From Porticoccus sp965660005 (GTDB taxonomy: Bacteria; Pseudomonadota; Gammaproteobacteria; Pseudomonadales; Porticoccaceae), in contig NZ_CBFHYF010000001.1 in NCBI RefSeq assembly GCF_965660005.1, positions 62,001 through 126,000 of the forward strand: a DNA stretch of 64,000 bases, given 5' to 3'. Both the position numbers and the translations under genes were made by a program. The number at the start of each line of letters is the position of its first letter. Position 1 is the stretch's first letter. The notes below the pieces were generated by a model. That model was not told the DNA's origin. It saw only the letters and a program-made list of their open reading frames with translations, and ran no database searches. Of this stretch, positions 41,836 through 50,978 are shown piece after piece.

Positions 41836-43326
41836 CTACTCGATATCAGCCCATTGGGATACCGGCGTATTGGCAACCGAGCGCGCCTGGTAGGCTGCCA
41901 GTAACTGCCGACAAACCTCTTTGCGGTTTATGCCAGCTGACATCAATTGAGTAAATTGGGCCAACTGCCAACTCGCACCATTCACACCGGTTGATAATCT
42001 GTGCTCGATGATCTTCAGCCACTTCCGGCATTCCTCTCCCTCGACCCCGATACTGGCGAAACCCTCTTCCGCAGTGGGCAACAGCTTGCTCAATACACTG
42101 GCCAGTGATTGCTCATGCAAACCATTTTGTCGCGCATTTGGCCATAGTAACTGCGCTTGCAGACCATCCTTTGCCGCCCGATAAAAGTTCTCCTCGGCAT
42201 AGGCAAACGGCAGTGCCGACAACAAGGGTTCCAGCTGATCGGCCAGCCCCTCGGCAAGCCCGATAAACAGTGCCGCATTTGCTGCCATATCCAGTGGCGT
42301 TGGTCCCGCCGGCAGTGCTCTCATCTCTATCCTCAAATGAGCATCCCCCTCGGGATCAAAAATTGGCCGGTTCCAGGACCAGATGGTCCTGTCATGCAAA
42401 CAAAGCTCCTCAAGTGACGGTATGCCACCGCCTGCCACCACGGCCCGGGGATCTTCCGCACTGACCAGCGGCATCAGAGGTTTATAGAGTTGCACCATTT
42501 CCCTGAACAATTCCAAAGCGTTCCCGCGCAACCAGCCATGGCCAAAACTGACACGGGCAGGCTTGTTCCAGCCATCATTCACGGCTGCAGGATCATCGAT
42601 GGACTGTCTGAAGAGCGGGACCCGGGTTTCGTGCCAGAGACGGTGTCCCAGCAGGAGTGGCGAGTTGGCGGCGACACCAACCATCAAGGGAGTAATTAAC
42701 TGGATAGCGTTCCACAACCTGCCAAACCGGGCGGGATCGGTGCGGTAGTGCAACTGAAAGGACGTACAGGCACCCTCCAGTGTCACATCACCGTGAACCA
42801 GATGAATCGGATCCGGGCCGTCAATATTAATGCCGAAAGCATCGGCCCGAGATTTTCGAATGGCTTCAGCGAGAACCTGATAACGAGGCTCATCTGTCAT
42901 CACAGCTTCGCCAAAATGATGGGGTCCAAGCGTGGTCAGAATGCCGATAGGGATGACACCGCCACCCTCTTCACTCAACAGGGCCTGCAAATTCGTCATG
43001 ATTTCCAGCATCTGCTTTTCGATTGCAGAAAATGGCTGACCCATCGCAGACACGGGGGAAAGATTAAACTCGAGGTTGTAGCGGTTCAGTTCAAGCGTCA
43101 GCCTGGGGTCGCCAGCTTGCGCCTGAACTTCCAGATTGCGCAGGAGCGGCCCACCCTCCCCGTCGACCAGATACAACTCCAGTTCTGCACCAATACTGGC
43201 ATTGCCCTGACCAAATCCTGGCCGGGCCAGGAGACTATCCAGTGCATCGAGGCAGTGATGCAATTTTTCTTCAAACCGCTTGAAATCAGCGGGAGTAAAA
43301 CTGGTTTTCTCAATGGATTGACCCAT
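41836..43326 (-). CDS. GCS2-family glutamate-cysteine ligase-like amide ligase
   Basis: A 496-residue carboxylate-amine ligase of the GCS2 type. Marks are IGAELELYLVDGEGGP, RYNLEFNLSP, GINIDGPDPIHL followed by a DVTLEGACTSFQLHY segment, and RIEMRALPAGPT. The family forms gamma-glutamyl-like amide bonds with ATP. It is not GshA (GCS1 type). Its neighbours, an M14 peptidase and an FMN protein, suggest synthesis of a modified amino acid or peptide rather than glutathione. The product is unknown. Confidence 0.8.
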   Translation of the reverse strand: MGQSIEKTSFTPADFKRFEEKLHHCLDALDSLLARPGFGQGNASIGAELELYLVDGEGGPLLRNLEVQAQAGDPRLTLELNRYNLEFNLSPVSAMGQPFSAIEKQMLEIMTNLQALLSEEGGGVIPIGILTTLGPHHFGEAVMTDEPRYQVLAEAIRKSRADAFGINIDGPDPIHLVHGDVTLEGACTSFQLHYRTDPARFGRLWNAIQLITPLMVGVAANSPLLLGHRLWHETRVPLFRQSIDDPAAVNDGWNKPARVSFGHGWLRGNALELFREMVQLYKPLMPLVSAEDPRAVVAGGGIPSLEELCLHDRTIWSWNRPIFDPEGDAHLRIEMRALPAGPTPLDMAANAALFIGLAEGLADQLEPLLSALPFAYAEENFYRAAKDGLQAQLLWPNARQNGLHEQSLASVLSKLLPTAEEGFASIGVEGEECRKWLKIIEHRLSTGVNGASWQLAQFTQLMSAGINRKEVCRQLLAAYQARSVANTPVSQWADIE

Positions 43327-43399
43327 TCAACATACCCCCTGCCATTCCAACTGACGGCCCAGCTGACTGATCGGTTTCACCTCTGACACCGCGGCGGGG

Positions 43400-44920
43400 T
43401 CATTGCTCAATATTTCCCGGTGGAAATAACATCGCACCCGTTTGTACCGATGGATAAAGGGTTTCAAGACTTTCCGAGCGACCGGAGCTGGTCGCCATTC
43501 TGGCATGGTGACGGCGCAGCTGTCGGGGCTCAAAAACACCACAGGAATGAGCGATCATTCCAACATCATAGGTCATATTCGCCACATAATTTGCTACCCG
43601 CTCGGACTTCAGCGTTGGATCCAGTCCACGCTGCAGTTTCGGATCATGGGTAGTAACGCCCGTGGGACAGATATTTTTATTGCACTGCATGGCCTGAATA
43701 CAACCCAGAGAAAACATGAAACCACGCCCGGAGTTGACAAAATCCGCACCCATGCAGAGAGCCCATGCCACACTGGAAGGGACAATCAGTTTTCCCGACG
43801 CAATCACCTTGATACGCGCTTTGAGGCCATAGCCGCACAGCAAATCCACAACAGCCGGCAAACTCTCCCGAATGGGCAACCCCATATAGTCCATTAGTGC
43901 CTGGGGAGCAGCACCTGAACCACCCTCAGCACCGTCTATGGTGATAAAGTCGGGCGCCGTTTCAATGCCTCGCTCCAGTATCAGCTTGAACAGGTCTTCC
44001 AGCCACAGGGTATCGCCAATAACCGTTTTAAATCCGACGGGTTTGCCCGTCACCCTGCGCACCTGATCAGTCATATCCAGCAGGCTTGCAGCGTTGGTAA
44101 TTTCCAGATGCCGGTTCGGGCTGATCGCATCCTCGCCTACTGAAATGGCCCGGATGAGCGCAATCTCCTCAGTGACCTTGGCACCGGGCAGGATTCCGCC
44201 CTTGCCCGGCTTGGCACCCTGGCTGAGCTTGATCTCAAACATTTTGACCTCCGGATGAGCGGCAACACCAGCCAACCTCTCTTCACTGAGTCGTCCCTGC
44301 TCATCCCGAATACCGAATTTCGCCGTGCCAATCTGAAAAACAATATCGCAGCCACCTTCAAGGTGGTAAGAGGATAACCCCCCTTCGCCGGTATTTAACC
44401 AGCAGCCGGCTTTAGCCGCACCGCGCGATAAGGCCTGCAAGGCAGGTTTCGACAGTGCTCCATAGCTCAGACCGGAAATGTTCAGAATGGAGACTGTTGT
44501 AAACGGTTTTTCACAATAGGGGCCGATGGTAATGGGACTGGGGGCCACCGCATCCTCGCCACGCGTAGGATAGGCACAGTTAACAAAAAATATTGAACCT
44601 AGCGGGCGCAGATCGCGGGTTGAGCCGAAGGCAAGGGTTCGATCCACATCCTTCGAGGCCCGATAGACCCAGGCACGCTCTGCCCGGTTGAAAGGCATTT
44701 CCTCGCGATCCATGGCATAGAAATATTGTCGAAGAAATTCACCCATGTGTTCAAACAGGTAACGGAAGCGACCAACAACGGGATAGTTCCGGCGAACCGC
44801 GTGCTTCGTCTGAGTGATATCAATGATATAAAACACTAACAGCGTGAGTATCACCAGGCCAAAGGAAATCACAAAAATGGCGGCCAGAGAATTCAGCGTG
44901 AAGGAAACCCAACCTGACAT
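43400..44920 (-). CDS. FMN-binding glutamate synthase-like membrane protein
   Basis: About 506 residues. An N-terminal membrane helix (IFVISFGLVILTLLVFYII) precedes a glutamate synthase central/FMN domain: ISGLSYGALSKPAL, GEGGLSSYH, SQGAKPGKGG, TIDGAEGGSGAAP, and a cysteine set CIQAMQCNKNIC (C-x5-C-x4-C), the 3Fe-4S motif of glutamate synthases. There is no glutaminase domain. Such proteins are common but of unclear function. ATG 44920 is used. It lies 73 bases upstream of the GCS2 gene on the same strand. Confidence 0.85.
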   Translation of the reverse strand: MSGWVSFTLNSLAAIFVISFGLVILTLLVFYIIDITQTKHAVRRNYPVVGRFRYLFEHMGEFLRQYFYAMDREEMPFNRAERAWVYRASKDVDRTLAFGSTRDLRPLGSIFFVNCAYPTRGEDAVAPSPITIGPYCEKPFTTVSILNISGLSYGALSKPALQALSRGAAKAGCWLNTGEGGLSSYHLEGGCDIVFQIGTAKFGIRDEQGRLSEERLAGVAAHPEVKMFEIKLSQGAKPGKGGILPGAKVTEEIALIRAISVGEDAISPNRHLEITNAASLLDMTDQVRRVTGKPVGFKTVIGDTLWLEDLFKLILERGIETAPDFITIDGAEGGSGAAPQALMDYMGLPIRESLPAVVDLLCGYGLKARIKVIASGKLIVPSSVAWALCMGADFVNSGRGFMFSLGCIQAMQCNKNICPTGVTTHDPKLQRGLDPTLKSERVANYVANMTYDVGMIAHSCGVFEPRQLRRHHARMATSSGRSESLETLYPSVQTGAMLFPPGNIEQ

Positions 44921-44971
44921 GACTGATTCCATATTTTATTTTGACCTGCTTTAAACGCGCACAAGATCCTA

Positions 44972-44988
44972 GAGATTAGAATAATCTC
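44972..44988. repeat. 17-bp palindrome between divergent genes
   Basis: GAGATTA-3-TAATCTC, perfect 7-bp arms, lies between the GltS-like gene (start 44920) and the DUF2062 gene (start 45101). It could be an operator for one or both; no T-tract follows. Confidence 0.4.
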
Positions 44989-45100
44989 ACTGATCTGAAC
45001 ATGGTACGCTGACAGAAACAACTACCCGGTTGATCTGACCAGTAGTCTCCCGAACGAAAACTGATCATAATTCGCGCCCGCACTCCATCAATCAGGACTT

Positions 45101-45655
45101 ATGCCAAAAAAGATTTTACGTCGCTTCCTGCCGGATCCACACAAGATTCTTCACGTGCGGCCCCTTCGCTGGATGGGGCCGTTACAGAGGGATCCCAATC
45201 TGTTTCATATCAACCGGGCCTCCATTTCGACCTCTTTTTTTATCGGACTTTTTTGTGCTTTCCTGCCAATTCCGGGCCAAACTCTGGTAGCTGCGCTATT
45301 GGCATTGATTCTCCGCAGCAATCTGCCGCTGGCAGTGGCACTGATCTGGATCAGCAATCCGTTGACGATCACCCCGATGTTTTTATCTGCTTACGGCGTG
45401 GGTGCCTGGCTGCTGGGCCAAAGAGAATCTCACCTTGTTATTGAGTTAAGCTGGGATTGGGCGATCGCACAGAGTAGTCGAATCTGGTTGCCATTGTTGA
45501 CCGGTAGTCTGATCTGCGGCTTAACAAGTGGCATCATTGGCTATCTGGCCATTTTCAATCTGTGGCGATGGCAGGTAATCAGAAATTGGGACCGTCGCCA
45601 GAAGAAACGCCTGGGACACGCAGCGGCCCTATTGAGTCGGAGGGGTAAACCCTAA
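45101..45655 (+). CDS. DUF2062 domain-containing membrane protein
   Basis: A 184-residue protein with a basic N-terminal part and three to four hydrophobic segments (SFFIGLFCAFLPIPGQTLVAALLA split across the family core, ALIWISNPLTITPMFLSAYGVG, LLTGSLICGLTSGIIGYLAIF). The P-I-P-G-Q and SNP motifs mark DUF2062. Function unknown. It is convergent with lolE, the stops being 14 bases apart. Confidence 0.85.
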   Translation: MPKKILRRFLPDPHKILHVRPLRWMGPLQRDPNLFHINRASISTSFFIGLFCAFLPIPGQTLVAALLALILRSNLPLAVALIWISNPLTITPMFLSAYGVGAWLLGQRESHLVIELSWDWAIAQSSRIWLPLLTGSLICGLTSGIIGYLAIFNLWRWQVIRNWDRRQKKRLGHAAALLSRRGKP

Positions 45656-45669
45656 CCGATAGCAGGCGA

Positions 45670-46905
45670 TCACTCATATCTCAGGACTTCTGCAGGGCGG
45701 GTATTAGATGCACGGATGGCGGGATACAAGGTTGCCAGAAAATTCAACGCCAATGCCACCACGATAATCATCACGACATCGTGCCAGAGCAACGCCGAGG
45801 GAAGATAGTCAAGCGGATAGATTTCCGAGTTGAGTAACGGGCGACCCATCAATGATTCAAGCCACCGGGCTGCCGCCGTAATATTCAGGGCTCCGGCCAC
45901 TCCCAACAGCACGCCCAGCAGGGTACCAAACAATCCGATCAGTGCGCCCTGGGTGAGAAAAACTGCAACAATTTCATGCCGGACAAACCCCTGTGTTTTG
46001 AGGATCGCAATCTCGGCACGCTTGTCGATCACGGTCATCATCAACATTGAAATTACATTGAAAACAGCGATGGCAATGATCAGAAAAACCAGCAGGGAAA
46101 CCAGATTTCGGGACATTTTTATGGCTTGATAGAGATTGCCATGGGTTTGTATCCAATCGGAAAACCGGTAACCGAGTGGCAGCACCTGCAACAGATCATA
46201 GCCGGTCTGGCGAGCCTGGAAGACATCGACCACTCTCACCTGCAATCCCTGAGCCCGATCAGCATGCCCCGCCAGTTTGGATACTACTTCGAGACCGGCC
46301 AGCACCAGACTCTGATCAGCAGCCGTATGGGTATCGAAGGTACCGAGCAACGTAAACGTGGCTATTCTGGGCGCCTGCTGTCGCCCATTTCCACCGGCTG
46401 ACGGAACCAGCAATGTCACTCGATCACCTGTGGACAACGACAGTTTTTCGGCAACCCCACCCGCCATCAAAAGTCCATTGGAATGATCAGCCAGCCGCAT
46501 CATCAGCTCAGAGGCAACGAACATACCCATGAACGGAGCAGCCAGGGACGGCTCCAGCCCCATCACTTCTACGGGTCTTGTTTTGCCGCGGTGCGTCAAC
46601 ATCCCCTCCAACCGGGTAAACGGCATCACCGCACGAACATTCGGCTGCTGCTCCAGAATTTGATGCAATTTGTCAGTCTGCTGCACACCCTGCTCATTGG
46701 ATAATCGTATGTGAGGCACCGCTGCGAGAATACGTGACTCCATCTCCCGGTCGAATCCATTCATCACTGAGATCACCACTACCAGCAGGGCAACACCCAT
46801 CACCAGCCCCAGGATAGCCAACAGCGAAATAAACGACACCATCCGGCTGCCAGTGCCGGAGGTGAAATTACGCAGCCCGATAAAGAGCGTTAAAGGTCTG
46901 AACAC
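45670..46905 (-). CDS. lolE: Lipoprotein-releasing ABC transporter permease LolE
   Basis: A 411-residue permease with four membrane helices and a large periplasmic domain after the first. It starts LFIGLRNFTSGTGSRMVSFISLLA and keeps ISVMNGFDREMESRIL. With LolC and LolD it lifts mature lipoproteins out of the inner membrane to LolA. Sequence similarity to LolC in the same operon shows an old duplication; I assign LolE to the copy after lolD, as in the usual order lolC-lolD-lolE. Confidence 0.9.
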   Translation of the reverse strand: MFRPLTLFIGLRNFTSGTGSRMVSFISLLAILGLVMGVALLVVVISVMNGFDREMESRILAAVPHIRLSNEQGVQQTDKLHQILEQQPNVRAVMPFTRLEGMLTHRGKTRPVEVMGLEPSLAAPFMGMFVASELMMRLADHSNGLLMAGGVAEKLSLSTGDRVTLLVPSAGGNGRQQAPRIATFTLLGTFDTHTAADQSLVLAGLEVVSKLAGHADRAQGLQVRVVDVFQARQTGYDLLQVLPLGYRFSDWIQTHGNLYQAIKMSRNLVSLLVFLIIAIAVFNVISMLMMTVIDKRAEIAILKTQGFVRHEIVAVFLTQGALIGLFGTLLGVLLGVAGALNITAAARWLESLMGRPLLNSEIYPLDYLPSALLWHDVVMIIVVALALNFLATLYPAIRASNTRPAEVLRYE

Positions 46906-46911
46906 GGCCGG

Positions 46912-47631
46912 CTACAACTCCTGAGCCATGGAGCGAGATTCAGTGACATCAGTCAGGCAACCTTCTGTGAGGGAGAGGACCCGATCCATCCGGGACGCCA
47001 CCTCGGCATCGTGGGTGACCACGACAAAACTGATTGCCAGATCCCGGTTTAATGACATCAACAATTCCAGTACCGTTTCTGCTGTGACAGGATCAAGGTT
47101 ACCGGTTGGTTCGTCCATCAGCACACAGGCCGGTTTTCTCACAAGAGCGCGCGCAATGGCGACTCTCTGCCGCTCACCCCCGGATAACTCTGAGGGCTTG
47201 TGATCACAACGCGATCCCAGCCCGACCCTATCGAGCATATCCCGTGCCTGCGTTTTTGCTTCGGCAACCGGTATTTTTGCCACCAGCAGCGGCATGGCCA
47301 CATTTTCGAGTGCACTGAATTCCCCCAGCAGATGATGAAACTGGTAGACGAATCCCAGGTGCTGATTGCGCCATCGAGCACGTTTTGATTCATTCATCGG
47401 CTTCAGCGCAGCACCCATCACATTGACAAAACCCTCGTCCGGATCATCCAGCCCACCCAGGAGGTTCAGGAGCGTGGTTTTTCCGGAACCGGATGTGCCG
47501 ATTATCGCGATCCTCTCGCCACTGTGAACCTCCAGCGACAACCCCTTTAACACATCAATGCGCTCTGCACCCTGACAATAGTGTCTGGAGAGGTTGCCAC
47601 AATGCATCACTGCAGTTGAATCAGTGGTCAT
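46912..47631 (-). CDS. lolD: Lipoprotein-releasing ABC ATPase LolD
   Basis: A 239-residue ABC ATPase: Walker A IIGTSGSGKTTLLN, signature LSGGERQRVAIARAL, Walker B VLMDEPTGNLD, H-loop VTHD. It powers LolCDE. It overlaps the lolC stop by 11 bases and precedes lolE by 6. Confidence 0.95.
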   Translation of the reverse strand: MTTDSTAVMHCGNLSRHYCQGAERIDVLKGLSLEVHSGERIAIIGTSGSGKTTLLNLLGGLDDPDEGFVNVMGAALKPMNESKRARWRNQHLGFVYQFHHLLGEFSALENVAMPLLVAKIPVAEAKTQARDMLDRVGLGSRCDHKPSELSGGERQRVAIARALVRKPACVLMDEPTGNLDPVTAETVLELLMSLNRDLAISFVVVTHDAEVASRMDRVLSLTEGCLTDVTESRSMAQEL

Positions 47632-48865
47632 AACGCAAGGCCTCCGCCGGTAAGATTTGTCCCGCTCGGTATGACGGATAAAGTGTGGCCAGAAGGCTCA
47701 ATCCAAAACCGAGCCCGCTTATGATCACGACATCCGGCCACAATAACCTGGAGGGTAACTGGCTGATGAAATATACATCCGGGTCAAATACACTGAAGCC
47801 GGCTGCATATTCAAGCCAATGGACGATGTCGCCAATCCACAGGGCAAGCAAACTGCCCGCCACCACACCGCAAAGTACTCCAAGAAAGCCGACAGCGCTT
47901 CCCTGCACCATAAAAATCCGTGAAATTGTTCCAGCCTCGACACCCAGAGTTCGCAGCACTGCGATATCCTGGCGTTTATCAGCCACCATCAAAATCAGGC
48001 TGGCGATAATATTAAAAGCCGCGACCGCAATAATGGCCGCCAACAGCAATCCAACCACCTTTTTCTCCAGCTCTATCGCCTGGAATAAATTGCCCATGTC
48101 CTCAGTCCAGGCTTTGGCCTTGAAAGCAGAATCAATTTTGTCAGTCAATGTGGCAACTATTTCACTTGCATCAAAAGGATCGGCAAGTCGAAGTCTCACA
48201 CCTGTAACTGTATCACGGGTGCGAAACAGCTTCTGGGCATCGCGATAATGAACAAATGCGAGCCCGGTATCCACCTGCGCACCCGCCTGGAAAACACCAA
48301 ATACGCGAAACCGTTTATAGCGGGGGAAAATACCCGCCGGGGTCACATTCAACTCAGGCAACGACAGGACCACAGCATCTCCCCGAATGACCCCAAGCGA
48401 CCGGGCAAGGAGGTTGCCGATAACGATGCCATACTCCCCCGGCTGAAGTAACGCCATCTCACCAACCACCATATGCTCACTGATCGGGCTGACTGAGTGC
48501 TCCAAAAGCGGGTCTATGCCCTGTACCAGAACACCTTGCCCCTGGGCATCTGAAGACAACAGGCCGTAACCCTCGACGTAGGGAGCAAATGCCTCAACAC
48601 CTTTAACAAGGGCTGCATCAGCACCCAATTGCTGCCAGTTACTGACACCGGCTTCATTGAATATTGCTGTATGGGCCACTACATTGAGAATTCGCTGCCT
48701 GATTTCACGATCGAAACCGTTCATTACCGAAAGTACCAGAATAAGTGCCGCCACACCCAGGGCCATGGCGATAAAAGAAAGCAGGGATATAAAGGATACA
48801 AAACCATTTTTGCGTCTGCTGCGGATATAGCGCAGACCGATAAAAAGAGGCAGATTGGTAATCAT
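47621..48865 (-). CDS. lolC: Lipoprotein-releasing ABC transporter permease LolC
   Basis: A 414-residue permease paralogous to LolE: LFIGLRYIRSRRKNGFVSFISLLS at the start, LSVMNGFDREIRQRIL, a periplasmic domain to about residue 265, then three helices (LLLAAIIAVAAFNIIASLIL and two more). It contributes the LolA-docking periplasmic hook in the LolCDE complex. First gene of the operon. Confidence 0.92.
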   Translation of the reverse strand: MITNLPLFIGLRYIRSRRKNGFVSFISLLSFIAMALGVAALILVLSVMNGFDREIRQRILNVVAHTAIFNEAGVSNWQQLGADAALVKGVEAFAPYVEGYGLLSSDAQGQGVLVQGIDPLLEHSVSPISEHMVVGEMALLQPGEYGIVIGNLLARSLGVIRGDAVVLSLPELNVTPAGIFPRYKRFRVFGVFQAGAQVDTGLAFVHYRDAQKLFRTRDTVTGVRLRLADPFDASEIVATLTDKIDSAFKAKAWTEDMGNLFQAIELEKKVVGLLLAAIIAVAAFNIIASLILMVADKRQDIAVLRTLGVEAGTISRIFMVQGSAVGFLGVLCGVVAGSLLALWIGDIVHWLEYAAGFSVFDPDVYFISQLPSRLLWPDVVIISGLGFGLSLLATLYPSYRAGQILPAEALRYDH

Positions 48866-49051
48866 GGGAAGGCATTAAATCGGAATCACTGAAGGCAAAC
48901 AAGTGAACATTTCAAACCGATGGATAAACCGTTTATTTGATACCCGCCAATTTTGCAGTTGCACTTCCTGCATTTCAGCTTACTATAATTGAATCTTACA
49001 AAAGCGGCCTCGAACTGCAGGCAACACGCTTGAACTCAAGGGAATTTCATC

Positions 49052-49360
49052 ATGAACAAGCTACTGGTACTGCCCTTCCTTGCGATATTGAGCCTGCCGA
49101 TAGCTGCAGTTGCCGAGCAGGTCATTATTCCCGTCGGGCAACAGTCGTCAGAAAATCAGGCGATTGAGAAACCGGAGCGGGGCACCAGCAAGGACAGGGT
49201 TCGCGCTAAATTTGGCGAGCCCTCAAGCATGAAGCCCGCAGTAGGAGAACCGCCGATCTCATCCTGGGAATACCCTGAGTTCAACGTCTATTTTGAATAC
49301 GAACATGTGCTCCATTCGGTACTCAAGCGCACTGAGCCGGGGAATACCGCTGCAGAGTGA
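49052..49360 (+). CDS. Small exported hypothetical protein
   Basis: A 102-residue protein with a signal peptide (LLVLPFLAILSLPIAAVAEQ) and a mature part in which GTSKDRVRAKFGEPSSMKP and WEYPEFNVYFEYEHVLHSVLKR resemble small SmpA/BamE-like folds. The function is unknown. AGGGA precedes the ATG at good spacing. A TATAAT at 48984-48989, with a possible TTGCAC -35 at a long 19-base spacing, is a candidate promoter. It is convergent with sthA. Confidence 0.7.
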   Translation: MNKLLVLPFLAILSLPIAAVAEQVIIPVGQQSSENQAIEKPERGTSKDRVRAKFGEPSSMKPAVGEPPISSWEYPEFNVYFEYEHVLHSVLKRTEPGNTAAE

Positions 49361-49409
49361 TTCTGCCCACAATTCTACCCTGTCAAATCCAACAGATTTC
49401 CCCGCCCGG

Positions 49410-50831
49410 TCATCCGATTACCAGTTTGCGGGATTCCCGACATAACCGATTGATTCCGTTAATGGCAGCAATTCGGTAGGCTTCGGCCATGGTCGGGTAA
49501 TTGAATGTGGTGCGAATAAAATACTCAATGGTATTCGCATCACCGGGCTGGTTCATAATGGCCTGACCAATATGAATAATTTCCGATGCCTCGGCACCAA
49601 AACAATGCACACCGAGAATTTCCAGTGTTTCCTGATGGAACAACACCTTTAGCACACCCACTTCCTCTCCGGAAATATGAGCGCGGGCAATATTCTTGAA
49701 GTAGGCGCGGCCTATTTCGTAGGGAACCTGCTGTTCGGTGAGCTCGGACTCGGTCTTGCCGACAAAACTGATTTCCGGGATTGTCCAGATGCCGGTGGCA
49801 ACATCTTCAACGTGATATTCGCGCGCTGCACCGCACATATGTGCCGCAGCAAACCGCCCCTGATCGTAGGCTGCACCTGCCAGTGATGGCCATCCCACCA
49901 CATCACCAGCTGCGTATATGTGCGGCACCGTGGTCTGATAGTGCCCGTTGACTTCCAACTGACCGCGCTCATTGACAGCCAGTCCCAACTCATCTAAACC
50001 CATGCCTTTGGTATTGCCGGAACGGCCATTGGACCAGAGCAGGGCCTCCGCGTGAATCCGCTTGCCGGATTTCAGCTCCATGGTGACACCGTTATTACGG
50101 GTTTCTATGTGGTCATATTCCTCGTTATGCCGAACGGTGACATTCAGATCACGGAGGTGGTAGCTAAGCGCATCAGAAATTTCGTCATCGAGAAACGATA
50201 ACAGTCCCGAACGACTGTTCACCAGGTCGACACGGGTTTCGAGGCCAGCAAAAATCGATGCGTACTCACAGCCGATAACCCCCGCACCGTAAATAATAAT
50301 ATTGCGGGGTGTTCTGTTCAGTTTCAGAATGGAATCACTGTCAAAAATACAGGGGTGATCAAAATCAACATCTTCGGGATGATAGGGACTTGAACCCGTT
50401 GCAATCAGAAAAAATTTTCCCTTGATCGTTTCTTGGGTGTGGTCAGGTTGTTTGATGGAAATCTGATAAGTATCCGTGAAACTGGCTCGCCCTACATGGA
50501 GTTTGATTCGATTGCGGGAATAATCTTTGGTGCGCCCTTCAACCTGTTTGCGAATGACATCATCGGCCGATTGCATCAGGTCCGGGAATGAGAACCAGCG
50601 GGGGTCGCCCACTGCGCGGAACATGGGCATGGTATTGAACTGGACCATGCGCCGGACCGCATGGCGCAAAGCTTTTGAGGGGATGGTTCCCAGATGGGTA
50701 CAGTTACCCCCCACCATAGGCCGCTCATCCACCACTGCCACCGACCAGCCCTGCTTTACGGCCGACATTGCCGCACCCTCACCAGCCGGGCCACTGCCAA
50801 TTATCACCAGATCATACTGATAATCTGCCAT
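49410..50831 (-). CDS. sthA: Soluble pyridine nucleotide transhydrogenase
   Basis: A 473-residue flavoprotein of the disulfide reductase fold. The FAD motif is IIGSGPAGEGAAM. In the region that holds the redox cysteines of relatives it has GGNCTHLGTIPSK, where the second cysteine is Thr; this loss defines SthA. NAD motif IIYGAGVIGCEYASI and the FAD motif YAAGDVVG follow. It balances NADPH and NADH. Length is normal. Confidence 0.96.
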   Translation of the reverse strand: MADYQYDLVIIGSGPAGEGAAMSAVKQGWSVAVVDERPMVGGNCTHLGTIPSKALRHAVRRMVQFNTMPMFRAVGDPRWFSFPDLMQSADDVIRKQVEGRTKDYSRNRIKLHVGRASFTDTYQISIKQPDHTQETIKGKFFLIATGSSPYHPEDVDFDHPCIFDSDSILKLNRTPRNIIIYGAGVIGCEYASIFAGLETRVDLVNSRSGLLSFLDDEISDALSYHLRDLNVTVRHNEEYDHIETRNNGVTMELKSGKRIHAEALLWSNGRSGNTKGMGLDELGLAVNERGQLEVNGHYQTTVPHIYAAGDVVGWPSLAGAAYDQGRFAAAHMCGAAREYHVEDVATGIWTIPEISFVGKTESELTEQQVPYEIGRAYFKNIARAHISGEEVGVLKVLFHQETLEILGVHCFGAEASEIIHIGQAIMNQPGDANTIEYFIRTTFNYPTMAEAYRIAAINGINRLCRESRKLVIG

Positions 50832-50955
50832 GCTTTAAAACTCCATATCTATCGGTTGTATAGTAGGCACCACATAGTAGCTACTTCATCACAACCCCAT
50901 GTTCACAACACCTCCAGTGCCACCGTTACAAACCATAGCAAGTGAGACGAACCTT

Positions 50956-50971
50956 GGTGTATCAATACACC
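50956..50971. repeat. 16-bp inverted repeat after ppiD
   Basis: GGTGTAT-2-ATACACC, perfect 7-bp arms, lies 8 bases beyond the ppiD stop, in the ppiD-sthA gap. No T-tract follows on either strand, so a terminator role is weak; an operator is possible but it is about 125 bases from sthA. Confidence 0.35.
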
Positions 50972-50978
50972 TACCTAT

